The position numbers were made by a program, and so were the translations under genes. The notes below the pieces were generated by a model. It saw nothing but the letters and a program-made list of their open reading frames with translations. It was not told where the DNA came from and ran no database searches. Below are positions 35,201-44,101 of a DNA stretch of 64,000 bases, piece after piece (position 1 is the first letter of the stretch; the number at the start of each line of letters is the position of its first letter). Source of the stretch: Bradyrhizobium sp. AUGA SZCCT0176 (GTDB lineage: Bacteria > Pseudomonadota > Alphaproteobacteria > Rhizobiales > Xanthobacteraceae). The stretch is taken from the NCBI RefSeq assembly GCF_018130145.1, contig NZ_JAFCMB010000009.1, positions 124,001 to 188,000 on the forward strand. The letters run 5' to 3'.

Positions 35201-37147
35201 ATGCAAAATTGGAATATCGCTGTGACCGAATTTAGTAAGACGCCTCTTCTCGATACCATCCGCACGCCCGATGACCTTCGCAAGCTCAAGATCGAGCAGG
35301 TCCAGCAGGTTGCCGACGAGCTTCGCCAGGAAACCATCGACGCGGTTTCGGTAACCGGCGGTCACTTTGGCGCCGGCCTCGGCGTCGTCGAACTGACCAC
35401 CGCCATCCATTACGTCTTCGATACGCCCCGCGACCGTCTGATCTGGGACGTCGGCCACCAAGCCTATCCGCACAAGATCCTCACCGGCCGCCGTGATCGC
35501 ATCCGCACGCTGCGCACCGCCGGCGGTCTGTCCGGCTTCACCAAGCGCAGCGAGAGCGACTACGATCCGTTCGGCGCCGCGCACTCCTCGACCTCGATTT
35601 CGGCCGGCCTCGGCATGGCCGTGGCGCGCGACCTCTCCGGCGGCAAGAACAACATTATCGCCGTGATCGGTGACGGCTCGATGTCTGCGGGCATGGCCTA
35701 TGAGGCGATGAACAATGCGGGCGCCATGAACTCGCGCCTGATCGTCATCCTCAACGACAATGACATGTCGATTGCGCCCCCGGTTGGAGCGATGAGCGCG
35801 TATCTGTCGCGGCTCTACTCGGGCAAGACCTACCGTACGCTGCGCGAGGCGGCAAAGCAGATCAACAAGCGCCTGCCGAAGATCATCGCCAACCGCGCCA
35901 ACCGCGTCGAGGAGTATTCCCGCGGCTTCATGATGGACGGCGGCACGCTGTTCGAGGAACTCGGCTTCTACTATGTCGGCCCGATTGACGGTCACAACCT
36001 CGACCATCTGCTACCGGTGCTGAAGAACGTCCGCGACATGGAGACCGGCCCGATCCTGGTTCATGTCGTGACGCAGAAAGGCAAGGGCTATGGCCCGGCC
36101 GAAGCCTCCGCCGACAAATACCACGCCGTCGTCAAGTTCGACGTTGCCACCGGCGCGCAGGCCAAGGCCAAGCCGAACGCGCCCGCCTACCAGAACGTAT
36201 TCGGCCAGAGCCTCGTCAAGGAAGCCGAGAAGGACGACAAGATCGTCGCCATCACTGCGGCGATGCCGTCGGGCACCGGCGTCGATATCTTCAACAAGGC
36301 CTTCCCCAACCGCACTTTCGACGTCGGTATCGCCGAGCAGCACGCGGTGACGTTCGCGGCCGGCCTCGCCACCGAAGGTTACAAGCCGTTCTGCGCGATC
36401 TACTCGACCTTCCTGCAGCGCGGCTATGACCAGGTGGTCCACGACGTGGCGATCCAGAGCCTGCCGGTTCGTTTCGCGATCGATCGCGCCGGTCTCGTTG
36501 GCGCCGACGGCGCCACCCATGCCGGCTCGTTCGACAATGCCTATCTGGGCTGTCTGCCGAACTTCGTGATCATGGCCGCCTCCGATGAAGCCGAACTGGT
36601 TCACATGGTCGCGACGCAGGTTGCGATCAATGACCGTCCGAGCGCGGTGCGCTATCCCCGCGGCGAAGGCCGCGGCGTCGAGATGCCCGAAGTCGGCATT
36701 CCCCTCGAAATCGGCAAGGGCCGCGTCGTCCGCCAGGGCAGCAAAATCGCGTTGTTGTCGTTCGGCACGCGCATGGCCGAATGCGAAAAGGCCGCCGACG
36801 AACTCGCGGCCCACGGCCTTTCCACCACGATTGCCGACGCCCGCTTCATGAAGCCGCTGGACGTCGATCTGGTGCTGAAGCTGGCGCGCGAACACGAAGT
36901 GCTGCTCACGATCGAGGAAGGCTCGATCGGCGGCTTCGGCTCGCACGTCATGCAGACGTTGTCCGACAACGGTATGCTCGACGGCGGACTGCGGATGCGC
37001 GCGATGATCCTCCCCGACGAGTTCATTGACCATGACTCGCCGAACGCGATGTATGCCTATGCCGGCCTCGACGCCAAGGGCATCGTGGCCAAGGTGTTCG
37101 AGGCGCTCGGCAAGGATTACAAGGCCGAGACGGTCAAGCTCGCCTGA
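35201..37147 (+). CDS. dxs: 1-deoxy-D-xylulose-5-phosphate synthase
   Basis: Thiamine-diphosphate enzyme joining pyruvate and glyceraldehyde-3-phosphate, first step of the MEP isoprenoid pathway. The 648 residues include DVGHQAYPHKILTGRRD, the ThDP motif GDGSMSAGMAYEAMNN, the transketolase-type FDVGIAEQHAVTFAAGLA with the catalytic Glu, and the C-terminal EEGSIGGFGSHV. ATG at 35201 is taken; a GTG at 35222 (MTEFSKTPLL) would give 641 residues and equally fits relatives. A CRP-like site lies upstream. In many Rhizobiales dxs is close to xseB and tlyA, as here. Confidence 0.97.
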   Translation: MQNWNIAVTEFSKTPLLDTIRTPDDLRKLKIEQVQQVADELRQETIDAVSVTGGHFGAGLGVVELTTAIHYVFDTPRDRLIWDVGHQAYPHKILTGRRDRIRTLRTAGGLSGFTKRSESDYDPFGAAHSSTSISAGLGMAVARDLSGGKNNIIAVIGDGSMSAGMAYEAMNNAGAMNSRLIVILNDNDMSIAPPVGAMSAYLSRLYSGKTYRTLREAAKQINKRLPKIIANRANRVEEYSRGFMMDGGTLFEELGFYYVGPIDGHNLDHLLPVLKNVRDMETGPILVHVVTQKGKGYGPAEASADKYHAVVKFDVATGAQAKAKPNAPAYQNVFGQSLVKEAEKDDKIVAITAAMPSGTGVDIFNKAFPNRTFDVGIAEQHAVTFAAGLATEGYKPFCAIYSTFLQRGYDQVVHDVAIQSLPVRFAIDRAGLVGADGATHAGSFDNAYLGCLPNFVIMAASDEAELVHMVATQVAINDRPSAVRYPRGEGRGVEMPEVGIPLEIGKGRVVRQGSKIALLSFGTRMAECEKAADELAAHGLSTTIADARFMKPLDVDLVLKLAREHEVLLTIEEGSIGGFGSHVMQTLSDNGMLDGGLRMRAMILPDEFIDHDSPNAMYAYAGLDAKGIVAKVFEALGKDYKAETVKLA

Positions 37148-37155
37148 GATTGCAT

Positions 37156-37226
37156 GGCGTTTTCGGGCGAAAGCCTGCCCCGGATTTGATCCGGGGTGGG
37201 AACCGGGTCGCGTCAAGAAAACGCGT
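37156..37226. repeat. Palindromic repeat, AACCGGT/AAAACGC family, reverse copy
   Basis: Arms GGCGTTTTCGGGCGAAAG and TCAAGAAAACGCGTC surround a perfect inner hairpin CCCCGGAT-TTG-ATCCGGGG (37178-37196). On the minus strand it reads like the copies at 42315, 50850, 54263 and 57178. It separates dxs from the deoxyribosyltransferase gene and may act as a partial terminator. Confidence 0.8.
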
Positions 37227-37246
37227 CTGAAATGACCGGTGATCCC

Positions 37247-37810
37247 ATGAAGATCTATCTGGCAGGCCCCGATGTATTCCTGCCAGACGCGATCGAGATC
37301 GGACGGCGCAAGGCCGAAATCTGCGCACGCCATGGCCTGACCGGGCTTTACCCGCTCGACAATATCGTCGACCTGTCGGCCAGTTCGGCGTCGCTTACGA
37401 TCTTCAAGGGCAATGAAGCGATGATGGATGCGGCGGATGCCATTATTGCCAATTTGACGCCATTTCGGGGCCCAAGTGCCGACGCCGGTACGGTCTATGA
37501 ACTTGGCTATGCGGCGGGCCGCGGCAAGTTCTGTCTCGCCTACAGCAACGACCCGACTGCCTATCGCGATCGCGTCGCGCGAATTTGCGACGTGACGACA
37601 TCTGCCGACGGGCGGCTCGTCGACCCGGAGGGGCTTACCGTGGAAGATTTCGGCTGGCCGGATAATCTCATGATGATTCACGCGCTCGATCTGCACGGTT
37701 GCCCGCTGGTGACACCGCGTCAGCTATCTGCGGATATCTGGCACGACCTCACCGCGTTCGAGGCCTGCGTCGGCTTGGCGGTGGATCACGTCAAAGGCAA
37801 ATCGAGCTGA
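37247..37810 (+). CDS. Nucleoside 2-deoxyribosyltransferase-like protein
   Basis: A 187-residue protein of the nucleoside deoxyribosyltransferase superfamily. KIYLAGPDVF at the N-terminus and GPSADAGTVYELGYAAGRGK match the family; the Glu in GTVYELGYA would be the nucleophile. Such enzymes exchange or hydrolyse the base of deoxynucleosides or their phosphates, in nucleotide salvage or sanitation. ATG at 37247 gives the family start; ATG at 37232 is possible. The stop is two bases before the likely TTG start of tlyA, so the two genes are cotranscribed. Confidence 0.88.
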   Translation: MKIYLAGPDVFLPDAIEIGRRKAEICARHGLTGLYPLDNIVDLSASSASLTIFKGNEAMMDAADAIIANLTPFRGPSADAGTVYELGYAAGRGKFCLAYSNDPTAYRDRVARICDVTTSADGRLVDPEGLTVEDFGWPDNLMMIHALDLHGCPLVTPRQLSADIWHDLTAFEACVGLAVDHVKGKSS

Positions 37811-37812
37811 AA

Positions 37813-38568
37813 TTGGCTGACACGCACGACAACAAGATTGCTTCCCGCAAGCGCGCGGACGTGCTGCTGGTCGAACGCGGCCTGTTCGAAAGCCGGGCTC
37901 GCGCCCGCGCCGCGATCGAGGCCGGCGGCGTAACGGCCGACGGCAAACCAGTCGCAAAGGCGTCCGACCTGATCGCCGCTGACGCGAATCTCGCCGCGCA
38001 ACCCGCGCATCCCTATGTTTCGCGCGGCGGCGTCAAGCTGGCGGGCGCGCTGGAACAATATCCGATCGAAATCGAAGACCATGTCTGCCTCGACGTCGGC
38101 GCATCGACCGGCGGCTTCACCGAGGTGTTGCTCGCGAACGGCGCCAGCCTCGTGTTCGCGATCGATGTCGGCCACGGCCAGTTGCATCCTTCACTGCAGG
38201 GCCACCCCAGGATCGTGTCGATGGAAGCGACCGACATCCGTGCCTTCGAAGGCAAGCGCCTGCCCGCACGACCCGACATCGTCGTGATCGACGTCAGCTT
38301 CATCTCGCTGAAAGCCGTGCTGCCGGTGGCGCTGTCGCTGGCGGCCGCCCCCATGCATCTGCTGGCGTTGATCAAGCCGCAGTTCGAGGCGGCACGAAAG
38401 CACTCCAAGCGCGGCATCATCCGCAATGCGATGGTGCATCAGGAAATTTGCGACGACATCGCGGCATTCGCCACCTCGCAGGGCTGCACCGACATCCAGA
38501 TATTTCCATCCTCGATCACCGGCGGCGACGGCAACATCGAATTCTTCCTCGGTGCGCGCCGTGGCTGA
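37813..38568 (+). CDS. tlyA: TlyA family rRNA (cytidine-2'-O)-methyltransferase / hemolysin-like
   Basis: A 251-residue protein with an N-terminal S4 RNA-binding domain (RADVLLVERGLFESRARARA) and a FtsJ-like methyltransferase domain. The SAM motif is VCLDVGASTGGFTEVLLANG; later motifs are DVSFISLKAVLP and LIKPQFEA. TlyA methylates 16S and 23S rRNA in mycobacteria. The start is a TTG two bases after the preceding stop; longer in-frame forms begin inside the upstream gene. It overlaps the next methyltransferase gene by eight bases. Confidence 0.92.
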   Translation: MADTHDNKIASRKRADVLLVERGLFESRARARAAIEAGGVTADGKPVAKASDLIAADANLAAQPAHPYVSRGGVKLAGALEQYPIEIEDHVCLDVGASTGGFTEVLLANGASLVFAIDVGHGQLHPSLQGHPRIVSMEATDIRAFEGKRLPARPDIVVIDVSFISLKAVLPVALSLAAAPMHLLALIKPQFEAARKHSKRGIIRNAMVHQEICDDIAAFATSQGCTDIQIFPSSITGGDGNIEFFLGARRG

Positions 38569-39811
38569 AGCCGAACACCTTGTAATCGACCATGTTGGCC
38601 ATCGCGGTGACGGCGTCGTCACGGCGGGCGGCATCAGCGTCTACGTGCCCTACGCGCTCGGCGCCGAAACGGTCGAGGTCGAGCACGTGCCGGGTCATCC
38701 CGATCGCCGGCGGCTGATCAAGGTCGAACGCGCCAGCGCGGAGCGCATAGCCCCCTTCTGTCCGCATTTCGGCGTCTGCGGCGGCTGCGCCATCCAGCAT
38801 TGGGACGCCGAGCACTATCGCGCCTGGAAACGGGAAATCGTGGTCACGACGCTGGCGCAGGCCGGGATTGCTTGCGACGTCGCGCCCCTGATCGACGCCC
38901 ATGGCCTTGGCCGACGCCGCATCACCCTGCACGCGCGGATGGGTACGCATGAAGTGCTCAAGGTCGGCTTTGCGGCGGCCGGCTCGCACGACATCATCCC
39001 GATCGACCGTTGCCCGATCCTCGACCCGCATCTGGACGGCGCGCTTGAGGCCGCCTGGGCGATCGCTGAACCGCTGATCTCGGTTGGAAAGCCGCTCGAC
39101 ATTCAGATCACGGCCACCAGCAGCGGCCTCGATGTCGACGTACGTGGCTCCGGCGCGCTCGCGACAGCGCTGATCGCAAAATTGTCTGATGTCGCCGAGC
39201 GGCACAAACTGGCGCGGCTGACGCGCCATGGTGAGCTGGTGCTGATGCGAACGCCGCCGGTCGTCAGCATCGGTGCCGCCCAGGTAGCCCTGCCGCCCGG
39301 ATCGTTCCTGCAGGCGACCGTGGCCGGCGAAGAAGCGCTCGCAGCATTGGTCACCAACCACTGCAAGCGCGCCAAGCATATCGCCGACCTGTTTTGCGGT
39401 GTCGGCCCGTTCGCGCTGCGCCTCGCCACCAAATCGCGGATTGCCGCCTTCGACAGCGACGCAAATGCGGTGGCAGCCTTGCAGAAGGCCGCGACATCGA
39501 CGTCGGGCCTGAAGCCGGTCAAGGCCGAGGCGCGCGATCTGTTCCGCCGGCCGCTGATGCCGCAGGAGCTGCGCGATTACGATGCGATCGTGTTCGATCC
39601 GCCGCGGCAGGGCGCGCAGGCCCAGGTGACGCAACTCGCGGCGAGCAAAATCCCGACAGTGGTAGCGGTGTCCTGCAACGTCACCACCTTCGCCCGCGAC
39701 GCCAAAATCCTGATCGACGGCGGCTATACGATCGAGGGCGTGACCCCGGTCGACCAGTTTCGTCACACGCCGCATATCGAACTGGTGGCGCGCTTCGTGC
39801 GCAAGCGCTGA
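38561..39811 (+). CDS. Class I RNA (uracil-5-)-methyltransferase, TrmA/RumA family
   Basis: A 416-residue SAM-dependent RNA methyltransferase. A TRAM-like N-terminal domain is followed by an iron-sulfur cysteine set (CPHFGVCGGC), then the SAM domain with DLFCGVGPFALRLA. Motif FDPPRQGA and the catalytic Cys in VAVSCNVTTFARDA are typical of m5U methyltransferases. The GTG at 38561 overlaps tlyA by eight bases and gives MAEAEHLVIDHVG, a family-like N-terminus. The exact target (23S rRNA U747 or U1939, or another position) cannot be decided from sequence. The last of the dxs-ndt-tlyA run. Confidence 0.92.
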   Translation: MAEAEHLVIDHVGHRGDGVVTAGGISVYVPYALGAETVEVEHVPGHPDRRRLIKVERASAERIAPFCPHFGVCGGCAIQHWDAEHYRAWKREIVVTTLAQAGIACDVAPLIDAHGLGRRRITLHARMGTHEVLKVGFAAAGSHDIIPIDRCPILDPHLDGALEAAWAIAEPLISVGKPLDIQITATSSGLDVDVRGSGALATALIAKLSDVAERHKLARLTRHGELVLMRTPPVVSIGAAQVALPPGSFLQATVAGEEALAALVTNHCKRAKHIADLFCGVGPFALRLATKSRIAAFDSDANAVAALQKAATSTSGLKPVKAEARDLFRRPLMPQELRDYDAIVFDPPRQGAQAQVTQLAASKIPTVVAVSCNVTTFARDAKILIDGGYTIEGVTPVDQFRHTPHIELVARFVRKR

Positions 39812-39827
39812 ACCAGCAGCCGGGAAC

Positions 39828-40709
39828 CTACCGCCCCCAGCGGTCCTGCCAGATCTTCTCACCGATCAGGCAATTGACCCGCGGCTCCTTCTCCTTGGCT
39901 GCAACCGGCACCACCGGGCGTTCCGGCGTGCGGCCCGCGATTTCGAGCAATAATTTGGTCCGGATCGCTTCCTTGAATTTCTCGCGCTCCTTGATCGTCA
40001 CCACGAACGAGCCGGGACCACCGATCACGCAATCCTCGTAGTAGGCATCCAGATTGTCGATATCCATGGTCGAGTAAGACGGCTCCTTCACCATGATCGG
40101 CAGACCATTGATGACGACCCCCTTTTCCAGCGCAGCATCGCGGGCGACGACGACGGGACCGCCGTTGTTGTTCGGACCGTCGCCGGAAATATCGATCACG
40201 CGCCGCAACCCGCGATGCGGATTCTCGTCGAACAGCGGCATCGCGAAATTGATCGCACCCGATATCGAGGTGCGCGACGCCCGGCGGATCGGGGTTTTCA
40301 TGATCTCGTTGGCAACGGCATCCGCCGTTTCCGGACCATCGATCAATCGCCACGGAATGATGATCTTCTGGTCTGTGGAAGCCGCCCACTCGAAATACGT
40401 CACCGAGATCTTGCCGTGCGGGCCGCTCTTCAGCGCCTGCAGGAACTCCTTCGAGACGATCGCCTGGGCGTAACCCTCGCGCTGGATCGCCAGCTCATCC
40501 ATGTCCATCGAATAGGAGACGTCGACGGCAAGAACCAGTTCGACATCGACGGTCGGTGTGGCACCCTTGTCCGCCAATTGACGGCTCGGTGCAAAGCCAG
40601 GTGGATGGCCAAGTTGGCTCCTTGTGCCCGGCGCGGCGACCCCCGCGACGTCGCCACCGGCAAGTACGCCTGCCACAAGCACAGCTCCGATCGAGACATA
40701 CCAGCGCAT
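39828..40709 (-). CDS. DUF1194 von Willebrand factor A-like secreted protein
   Basis: A 293-residue protein with a signal peptide (residues 1-26, SIGAVLVAGVLAGG). The vWA fold has a MIDAS motif, AVDVSYSMD (D-x-S-x-S), and a later DISGDGPNNNGG segment typical of DUF1194. It is probably a periplasmic or secreted metal-dependent adhesion-type protein; no function is known for the family. The ATG at 40709 follows a GGAGG site. It converges with the TrmA-like gene (16 bases apart) and diverges from the Sel1-like gene at 40962. Confidence 0.9.
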   Translation of the reverse strand: MRWYVSIGAVLVAGVLAGGDVAGVAAPGTRSQLGHPPGFAPSRQLADKGATPTVDVELVLAVDVSYSMDMDELAIQREGYAQAIVSKEFLQALKSGPHGKISVTYFEWAASTDQKIIIPWRLIDGPETADAVANEIMKTPIRRASRTSISGAINFAMPLFDENPHRGLRRVIDISGDGPNNNGGPVVVARDAALEKGVVINGLPIMVKEPSYSTMDIDNLDAYYEDCVIGGPGSFVVTIKEREKFKEAIRTKLLLEIAGRTPERPVVPVAAKEKEPRVNCLIGEKIWQDRWGR

Positions 40710-40961
40710 CGCTGCCCTCCCGTCGACTGGTGACAATGGTGACACGCAAATTGCGCCGCGCAAAGGGCAGATATCATCTGTCCTTCACATTTGGGTTAGC
40801 TCTCCACTGCCTCGATTCGAGGCAAGCGTTGCCGCGCCTCGATTCGCGATGGCGTTTTGACGGATCAGCCACGGAGCGGAGCAATGCTGTGATGTCCGAT
40901 TTGAACAAATTCAGCATTCACCGCGACAGAAGGGGCGTGCGGCGACCAGGCCGCGGATGGC

Positions 40962-42284
40962 ATGGACATGGGCATACCCCCGAAACGTCCCGAAATTGCG
41001 CGCCGGCGAATGTCGCCGCGCGCGGTCGTGCCGTCGGTCCTGCTGTTTTCCACGCTCGCCGTCGCGGCGGCGCTGGTGCTGCCACCGAAATTGTCGGGCG
41101 CGGCGCAGCCCGAGGCTGCGCAAGCGGAACCAGCGCTGAATTCGGCCAATGCCGGCGAACTCTGTCTGCGCCTTTCCGAGAATCCCAAGGGCTACATGAG
41201 CGACGAGGCGCTGCGCCGCCGCTGGACCTTGCGGAGCGAAAGCTGCACCCTGGCATTCGTCAATCAGCCCGAAAATACCCATTTCAAGGTCGCGGTGGCG
41301 CGATCGATGCCCTACGCAAGGAAGGTCGAGGCGCTGGCCCTGCTGCGCGAGGCCGCCGCACAAGGCAACGCCGAGGCCTATTACGAACTCTATGAGCATC
41401 ACAAATCCTGGGACCGCGGCGACCTCGACAAGGTGCCGATGGTGACGCGCGCCGAGGCCGATCAGGCGCTGCACAAGGCAGCCGAACTCGGACATCCCTT
41501 TTCCACGCAGATGCTGGCGATCCTGCTCAACCGGGGTTCGACGGTGAAACGCGATCCGGTTGCCGCGCGGTATTGGGCCGAGCGCGCGGTCGCCAACCCG
41601 GCGAAGGACGCCCGCAAGGAAGACCTTCTGGCGCTGCTCGGCCGATTGCTGGTGACGTCGGACCGGCCGGACGAACGCGCCCGCGGCATCGACATCCTCG
41701 AGCGAATGGCAACGGCGGGCGTGTTCGGCGCCAAGCGGGAGTTGGCGATCGCCATCCGCAAGGACGACCCGGTTCGCGCGCGAACGCTGCTCGAAGAGTC
41801 CCTGCGGCCCGATGCCGGCGGCGCGCCGCCACCGCTGGCCGAGATGCTGATCGCCGGTGAAGGCGGCCCCGCCGACCCCAAGCGCGCCCTCGCTTTGCTC
41901 ACGGCACGCACCGACACGACAGGCGTCAAGGACGTGCTGGGACGGCTCTATCTCGCAGGCAAAGTGGTGCCCCGCGACGTCCAGCAGGCGGCAAACCTGC
42001 TCGACCAGGCCGGCGTGTGGGACCTTGACGCGCGCACCGAGGTGGTACGGATCCTCGCCGGCAATCCCGAGGTCCGGATCAAGAATCCCAAGCATCTGCT
42101 CTATTACGCGACCGAAGCCGCGGAACTCGACGAACCCGGCGCGATGACCGCGCTGATCGATCTGAAACTGTCGAAAAACGCCCAGTTTCAGGACCGGCCC
42201 GGAGCCTGTAAACTGATCGAGACGGCCGTCAGCCGCGGCGATCAGAGCATGACGCAGCGCCTCGCGGATTGCCGCGCCGGCTAA
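40962..42284 (+). CDS. Sel1/TPR-like repeat protein with N-terminal membrane anchor
   Basis: A 440-residue protein (438 from the second Met). Residues about 20-46 form one hydrophobic segment (RAVVPSVLLFSTLAVAAALV), giving a membrane anchor or uncleaved signal. The rest is made of helical repeats of the Sel1/TPR type: ALALLREAAAQGNAEAYYEL, ALHKAAELGHPFSTQMLAIL and YYATEAAELDEPGAMTALI are clear units. Such proteins scaffold complexes in the periplasm, for example in alginate synthesis, but no specific role can be assigned. It diverges from the DUF1194 gene with 252 bases between starts. Confidence 0.82.
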   Translation: MDMGIPPKRPEIARRRMSPRAVVPSVLLFSTLAVAAALVLPPKLSGAAQPEAAQAEPALNSANAGELCLRLSENPKGYMSDEALRRRWTLRSESCTLAFVNQPENTHFKVAVARSMPYARKVEALALLREAAAQGNAEAYYELYEHHKSWDRGDLDKVPMVTRAEADQALHKAAELGHPFSTQMLAILLNRGSTVKRDPVAARYWAERAVANPAKDARKEDLLALLGRLLVTSDRPDERARGIDILERMATAGVFGAKRELAIAIRKDDPVRARTLLEESLRPDAGGAPPPLAEMLIAGEGGPADPKRALALLTARTDTTGVKDVLGRLYLAGKVVPRDVQQAANLLDQAGVWDLDARTEVVRILAGNPEVRIKNPKHLLYYATEAAELDEPGAMTALIDLKLSKNAQFQDRPGACKLIETAVSRGDQSMTQRLADCRAG

Positions 42285-42314
42285 CAGCGCGCCCGTCGGA
42301 GCGTTCTCATTTTT

Positions 42315-42363
42315 TGACGCGTTTTCTTTACGCGAACCGGTATCCACTTCGCTTGAAAACGCT
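42315..42363. repeat. Palindromic repeat, AACCGGT/AAAACGC family, short copy
   Basis: TGACGCGTTTTCTTTACGCG, AACCGGTATCCACTTCG and TTGAAAACGCT occur in order, as in the copies at 54263 and 57178, but the middle block (CCGGATCAAGTCCG) is missing. It sits 28 bases before the clpS start, so its hairpin may influence clpS expression. Confidence 0.75.
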
Positions 42364-42390
42364 TTCGCCGCTTCGGAGCCCGCCACAGGA

Positions 42391-42696
42391 ATGATCGATA
42401 CCGTCGCCAAGCCAAAAACAAAGGTCAAAACCAAGACCGAACGGCCTCGCCTGCACAAGGTCATTCTCGTCAACGACGATTACACCCCGCGCGAATTCGT
42501 GGTTACGGTGCTGAAGGCCGAATTCCGCATGACCGAGGATCAGGCCCACAAGGTCATGATCACCGCGCACCGCCGCGGGGTGTGCGTGGTCGCGGTGTTC
42601 ACCAAGGACGTAGCCGAGACCAAGGCGACCCGCGCTACCGACGCCGGCCGCGCCAAGGGCTATCCGCTGCTGTTCACCACCGAGCCCGAGGAATAG
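42391..42696 (+). CDS. clpS: ATP-dependent Clp protease adaptor
   Basis: A 101-residue adaptor that delivers N-degron substrates to ClpAP. The disordered basic N-terminus (KPKTKVKTKTERP) is followed by the ClpS core: HKVILVNDDYTPREFVVTVL, the DQAHKVMITAHRRGVCVVAV helix pair, and ETKATRATDAGRAKGYPL. NDDYTP contains the N-degron-contacting residues. clpA is not adjacent here, although it is next to clpS in many bacteria; alphaproteobacteria often have two clpS paralogues. The next gene converges from the opposite strand. Confidence 0.96.
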   Translation: MIDTVAKPKTKVKTKTERPRLHKVILVNDDYTPREFVVTVLKAEFRMTEDQAHKVMITAHRRGVCVVAVFTKDVAETKATRATDAGRAKGYPLLFTTEPEE

Positions 42697-42715
42697 CGGG
42701 ACAGGTTGACCGCGG

Positions 42716-43900
42716 CTAGGCCGCCGACGTTTCGTCGGCCAGGCCAAAGACGCGCTCCGCCTTCGAGAAGCCGGCAATCGGAAACTCGCCAAGGTCGCTC
42801 CACCCTCCCCGGCAGATGCCGGCGAAACCTTCCGATGCCACCACCGTGCGCTGCAGGCGGCTCGCGATCTTTTCCAGCCGCGCGGCGAGGTTCACAGCAG
42901 GACCGATGCAGGTGAAGTCGAGCCGGTTGCCGCCGCCGATATTGCCGTAGAGAATTCGCCCGACATGCAGGGCGACACCGAAACGAAAACGTTCGATGGC
43001 GTCGCCGATCGGATACTGCAATTCCGTGACGTTGGCTCGGGACTCACGGGCTGCTTCAAGCACGCGCGAACAAACCTGCTGTTCGTCACCGACATATTCG
43101 TCGATCGGAAACACGGCCAGCAATCCGTCGCCCATATACTTCAGGACCTCGCCGCCATGGGATCGGATCGCAGCGACCTGGCAGTCAAAATACTGGTTGA
43201 GGATGTCGACGACGGTCTCGGACGGCAGCCGGTCGGACAGTGCGGTGAAGCCGCGCAGATCGGACAGCCAGATCGCGGCATTCATCGATTCGGTATGACC
43301 ACGGCGAATCTGTCCGCCCAGAATCCGTTCACCGGCGCGATTGCCGACATAGGTATCGAGCAGGCTCGACGCCGTACGGCGCAAACTGATGATCTCGATC
43401 ACCCGCGCCAGCGGCGTTGTTATTTGTCGCAAAGCGGACAACTGTTCTTCGGTGAAGCCCCCCGGTTGCTTTGTGGTCCAGCTCGACGCGTGCACCGCAC
43501 CGTCCGTGAACAACAGCGGCAGCGCGATATAATCCGTGACGCCTTCGGCGCGCATGTCCTCGACGATCGGAAAGCGCCTGCTCTGTGGGTCATCGACACG
43601 GGCGCGAACCTCCAGCCCCTGCTGAAACACATGGATCAGGGGACTGTTGTGAAAAACCGGCGAGTCGAGAATCTTGAAATCGACCGTTCCGAACTCGACC
43701 TCCGCGCCGAGCCGCCAGATGAAGTTGCGGCCGAAGATATCGGGATGCAGGGTTCGAACGAAGAAGCCGACGCGCCAGAGCGGCAGTCCGGCCTCCACCA
43801 GCCGCTCGCAGACTTCAGCCATCAGCCGCGGCGAGTTGACCACGGACCTTGCGCCGTCGATTAGCCAGTTGGTGATTTGGTGCAATTCGGAAGCGTTCAT
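42716..43900 (-). CDS. Adenylate/guanylate cyclase domain protein (class III)
   Basis: A 394-residue protein. The N-terminal 170 residues resemble a sensory (possibly GAF-like) region with no named motif; the C-terminal class III cyclase domain starts near residue 200. Metal-binding Asp residues are in IWLSDLRGFTALSD and KYMGDGLLAVF. The transition-state Asn/Arg motif reads CIGPAVNLAARLEKI: VNLAAR is intact but the usual Asp of G-D-x-V-N is replaced by Pro. Substrate choice or activity may therefore differ. Rhizobia carry many such cyclases, often with sensor N-termini. It converges with clpS. Confidence 0.9.
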   Translation of the reverse strand: MNASELHQITNWLIDGARSVVNSPRLMAEVCERLVEAGLPLWRVGFFVRTLHPDIFGRNFIWRLGAEVEFGTVDFKILDSPVFHNSPLIHVFQQGLEVRARVDDPQSRRFPIVEDMRAEGVTDYIALPLLFTDGAVHASSWTTKQPGGFTEEQLSALRQITTPLARVIEIISLRRTASSLLDTYVGNRAGERILGGQIRRGHTESMNAAIWLSDLRGFTALSDRLPSETVVDILNQYFDCQVAAIRSHGGEVLKYMGDGLLAVFPIDEYVGDEQQVCSRVLEAARESRANVTELQYPIGDAIERFRFGVALHVGRILYGNIGGGNRLDFTCIGPAVNLAARLEKIASRLQRTVVASEGFAGICRGGWSDLGEFPIAGFSKAERVFGLADETSAA

Positions 43901-44012
43901 GGCGCGGGCATTTGTCGCGCAAGTTCGGCGCGCGTCAAGGCTGATATCGCAACCCCCGGGATCGATGAGGGCTTCGCGCGATTTCTGATTTAATCGTCAA
44001 GGGACCAAAATC

Positions 44013-44056
44013 CTTCAGACAAGACACTTCCAGACAAGACACTTCCAGACAAGACT
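44013..44056. repeat. 15-bp tandem repeat, three units
   Basis: Three consecutive copies of CTTCCAGACAAGACA, the first lacking one base and the last ending in T. It lies between the cyclase gene and copy 2 of the 470-bp element. Confidence 0.85.
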
Positions 44057-44101
44057 TGGCATTCTCGCGGCCTGATCTGCCCGAGGCTTGCTATCGAATT
44101 C

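Noticed and set aside
36011..37696. 561-codon minus-strand open frame opposite dxs
   Set aside because: Its reading is antisense to dxs and to the deoxyribosyltransferase gene, with typical shadow composition and no recognisable motif; dxs is certain.
40556..41395. Long plus-strand open frame across the divergent DUF1194/Sel1 region
   Set aside because: It overlaps the Sel1-like gene in another frame and its product is Arg/Pro/Gly-rich with no family pattern; it is a shadow of GC-rich coding sequence.
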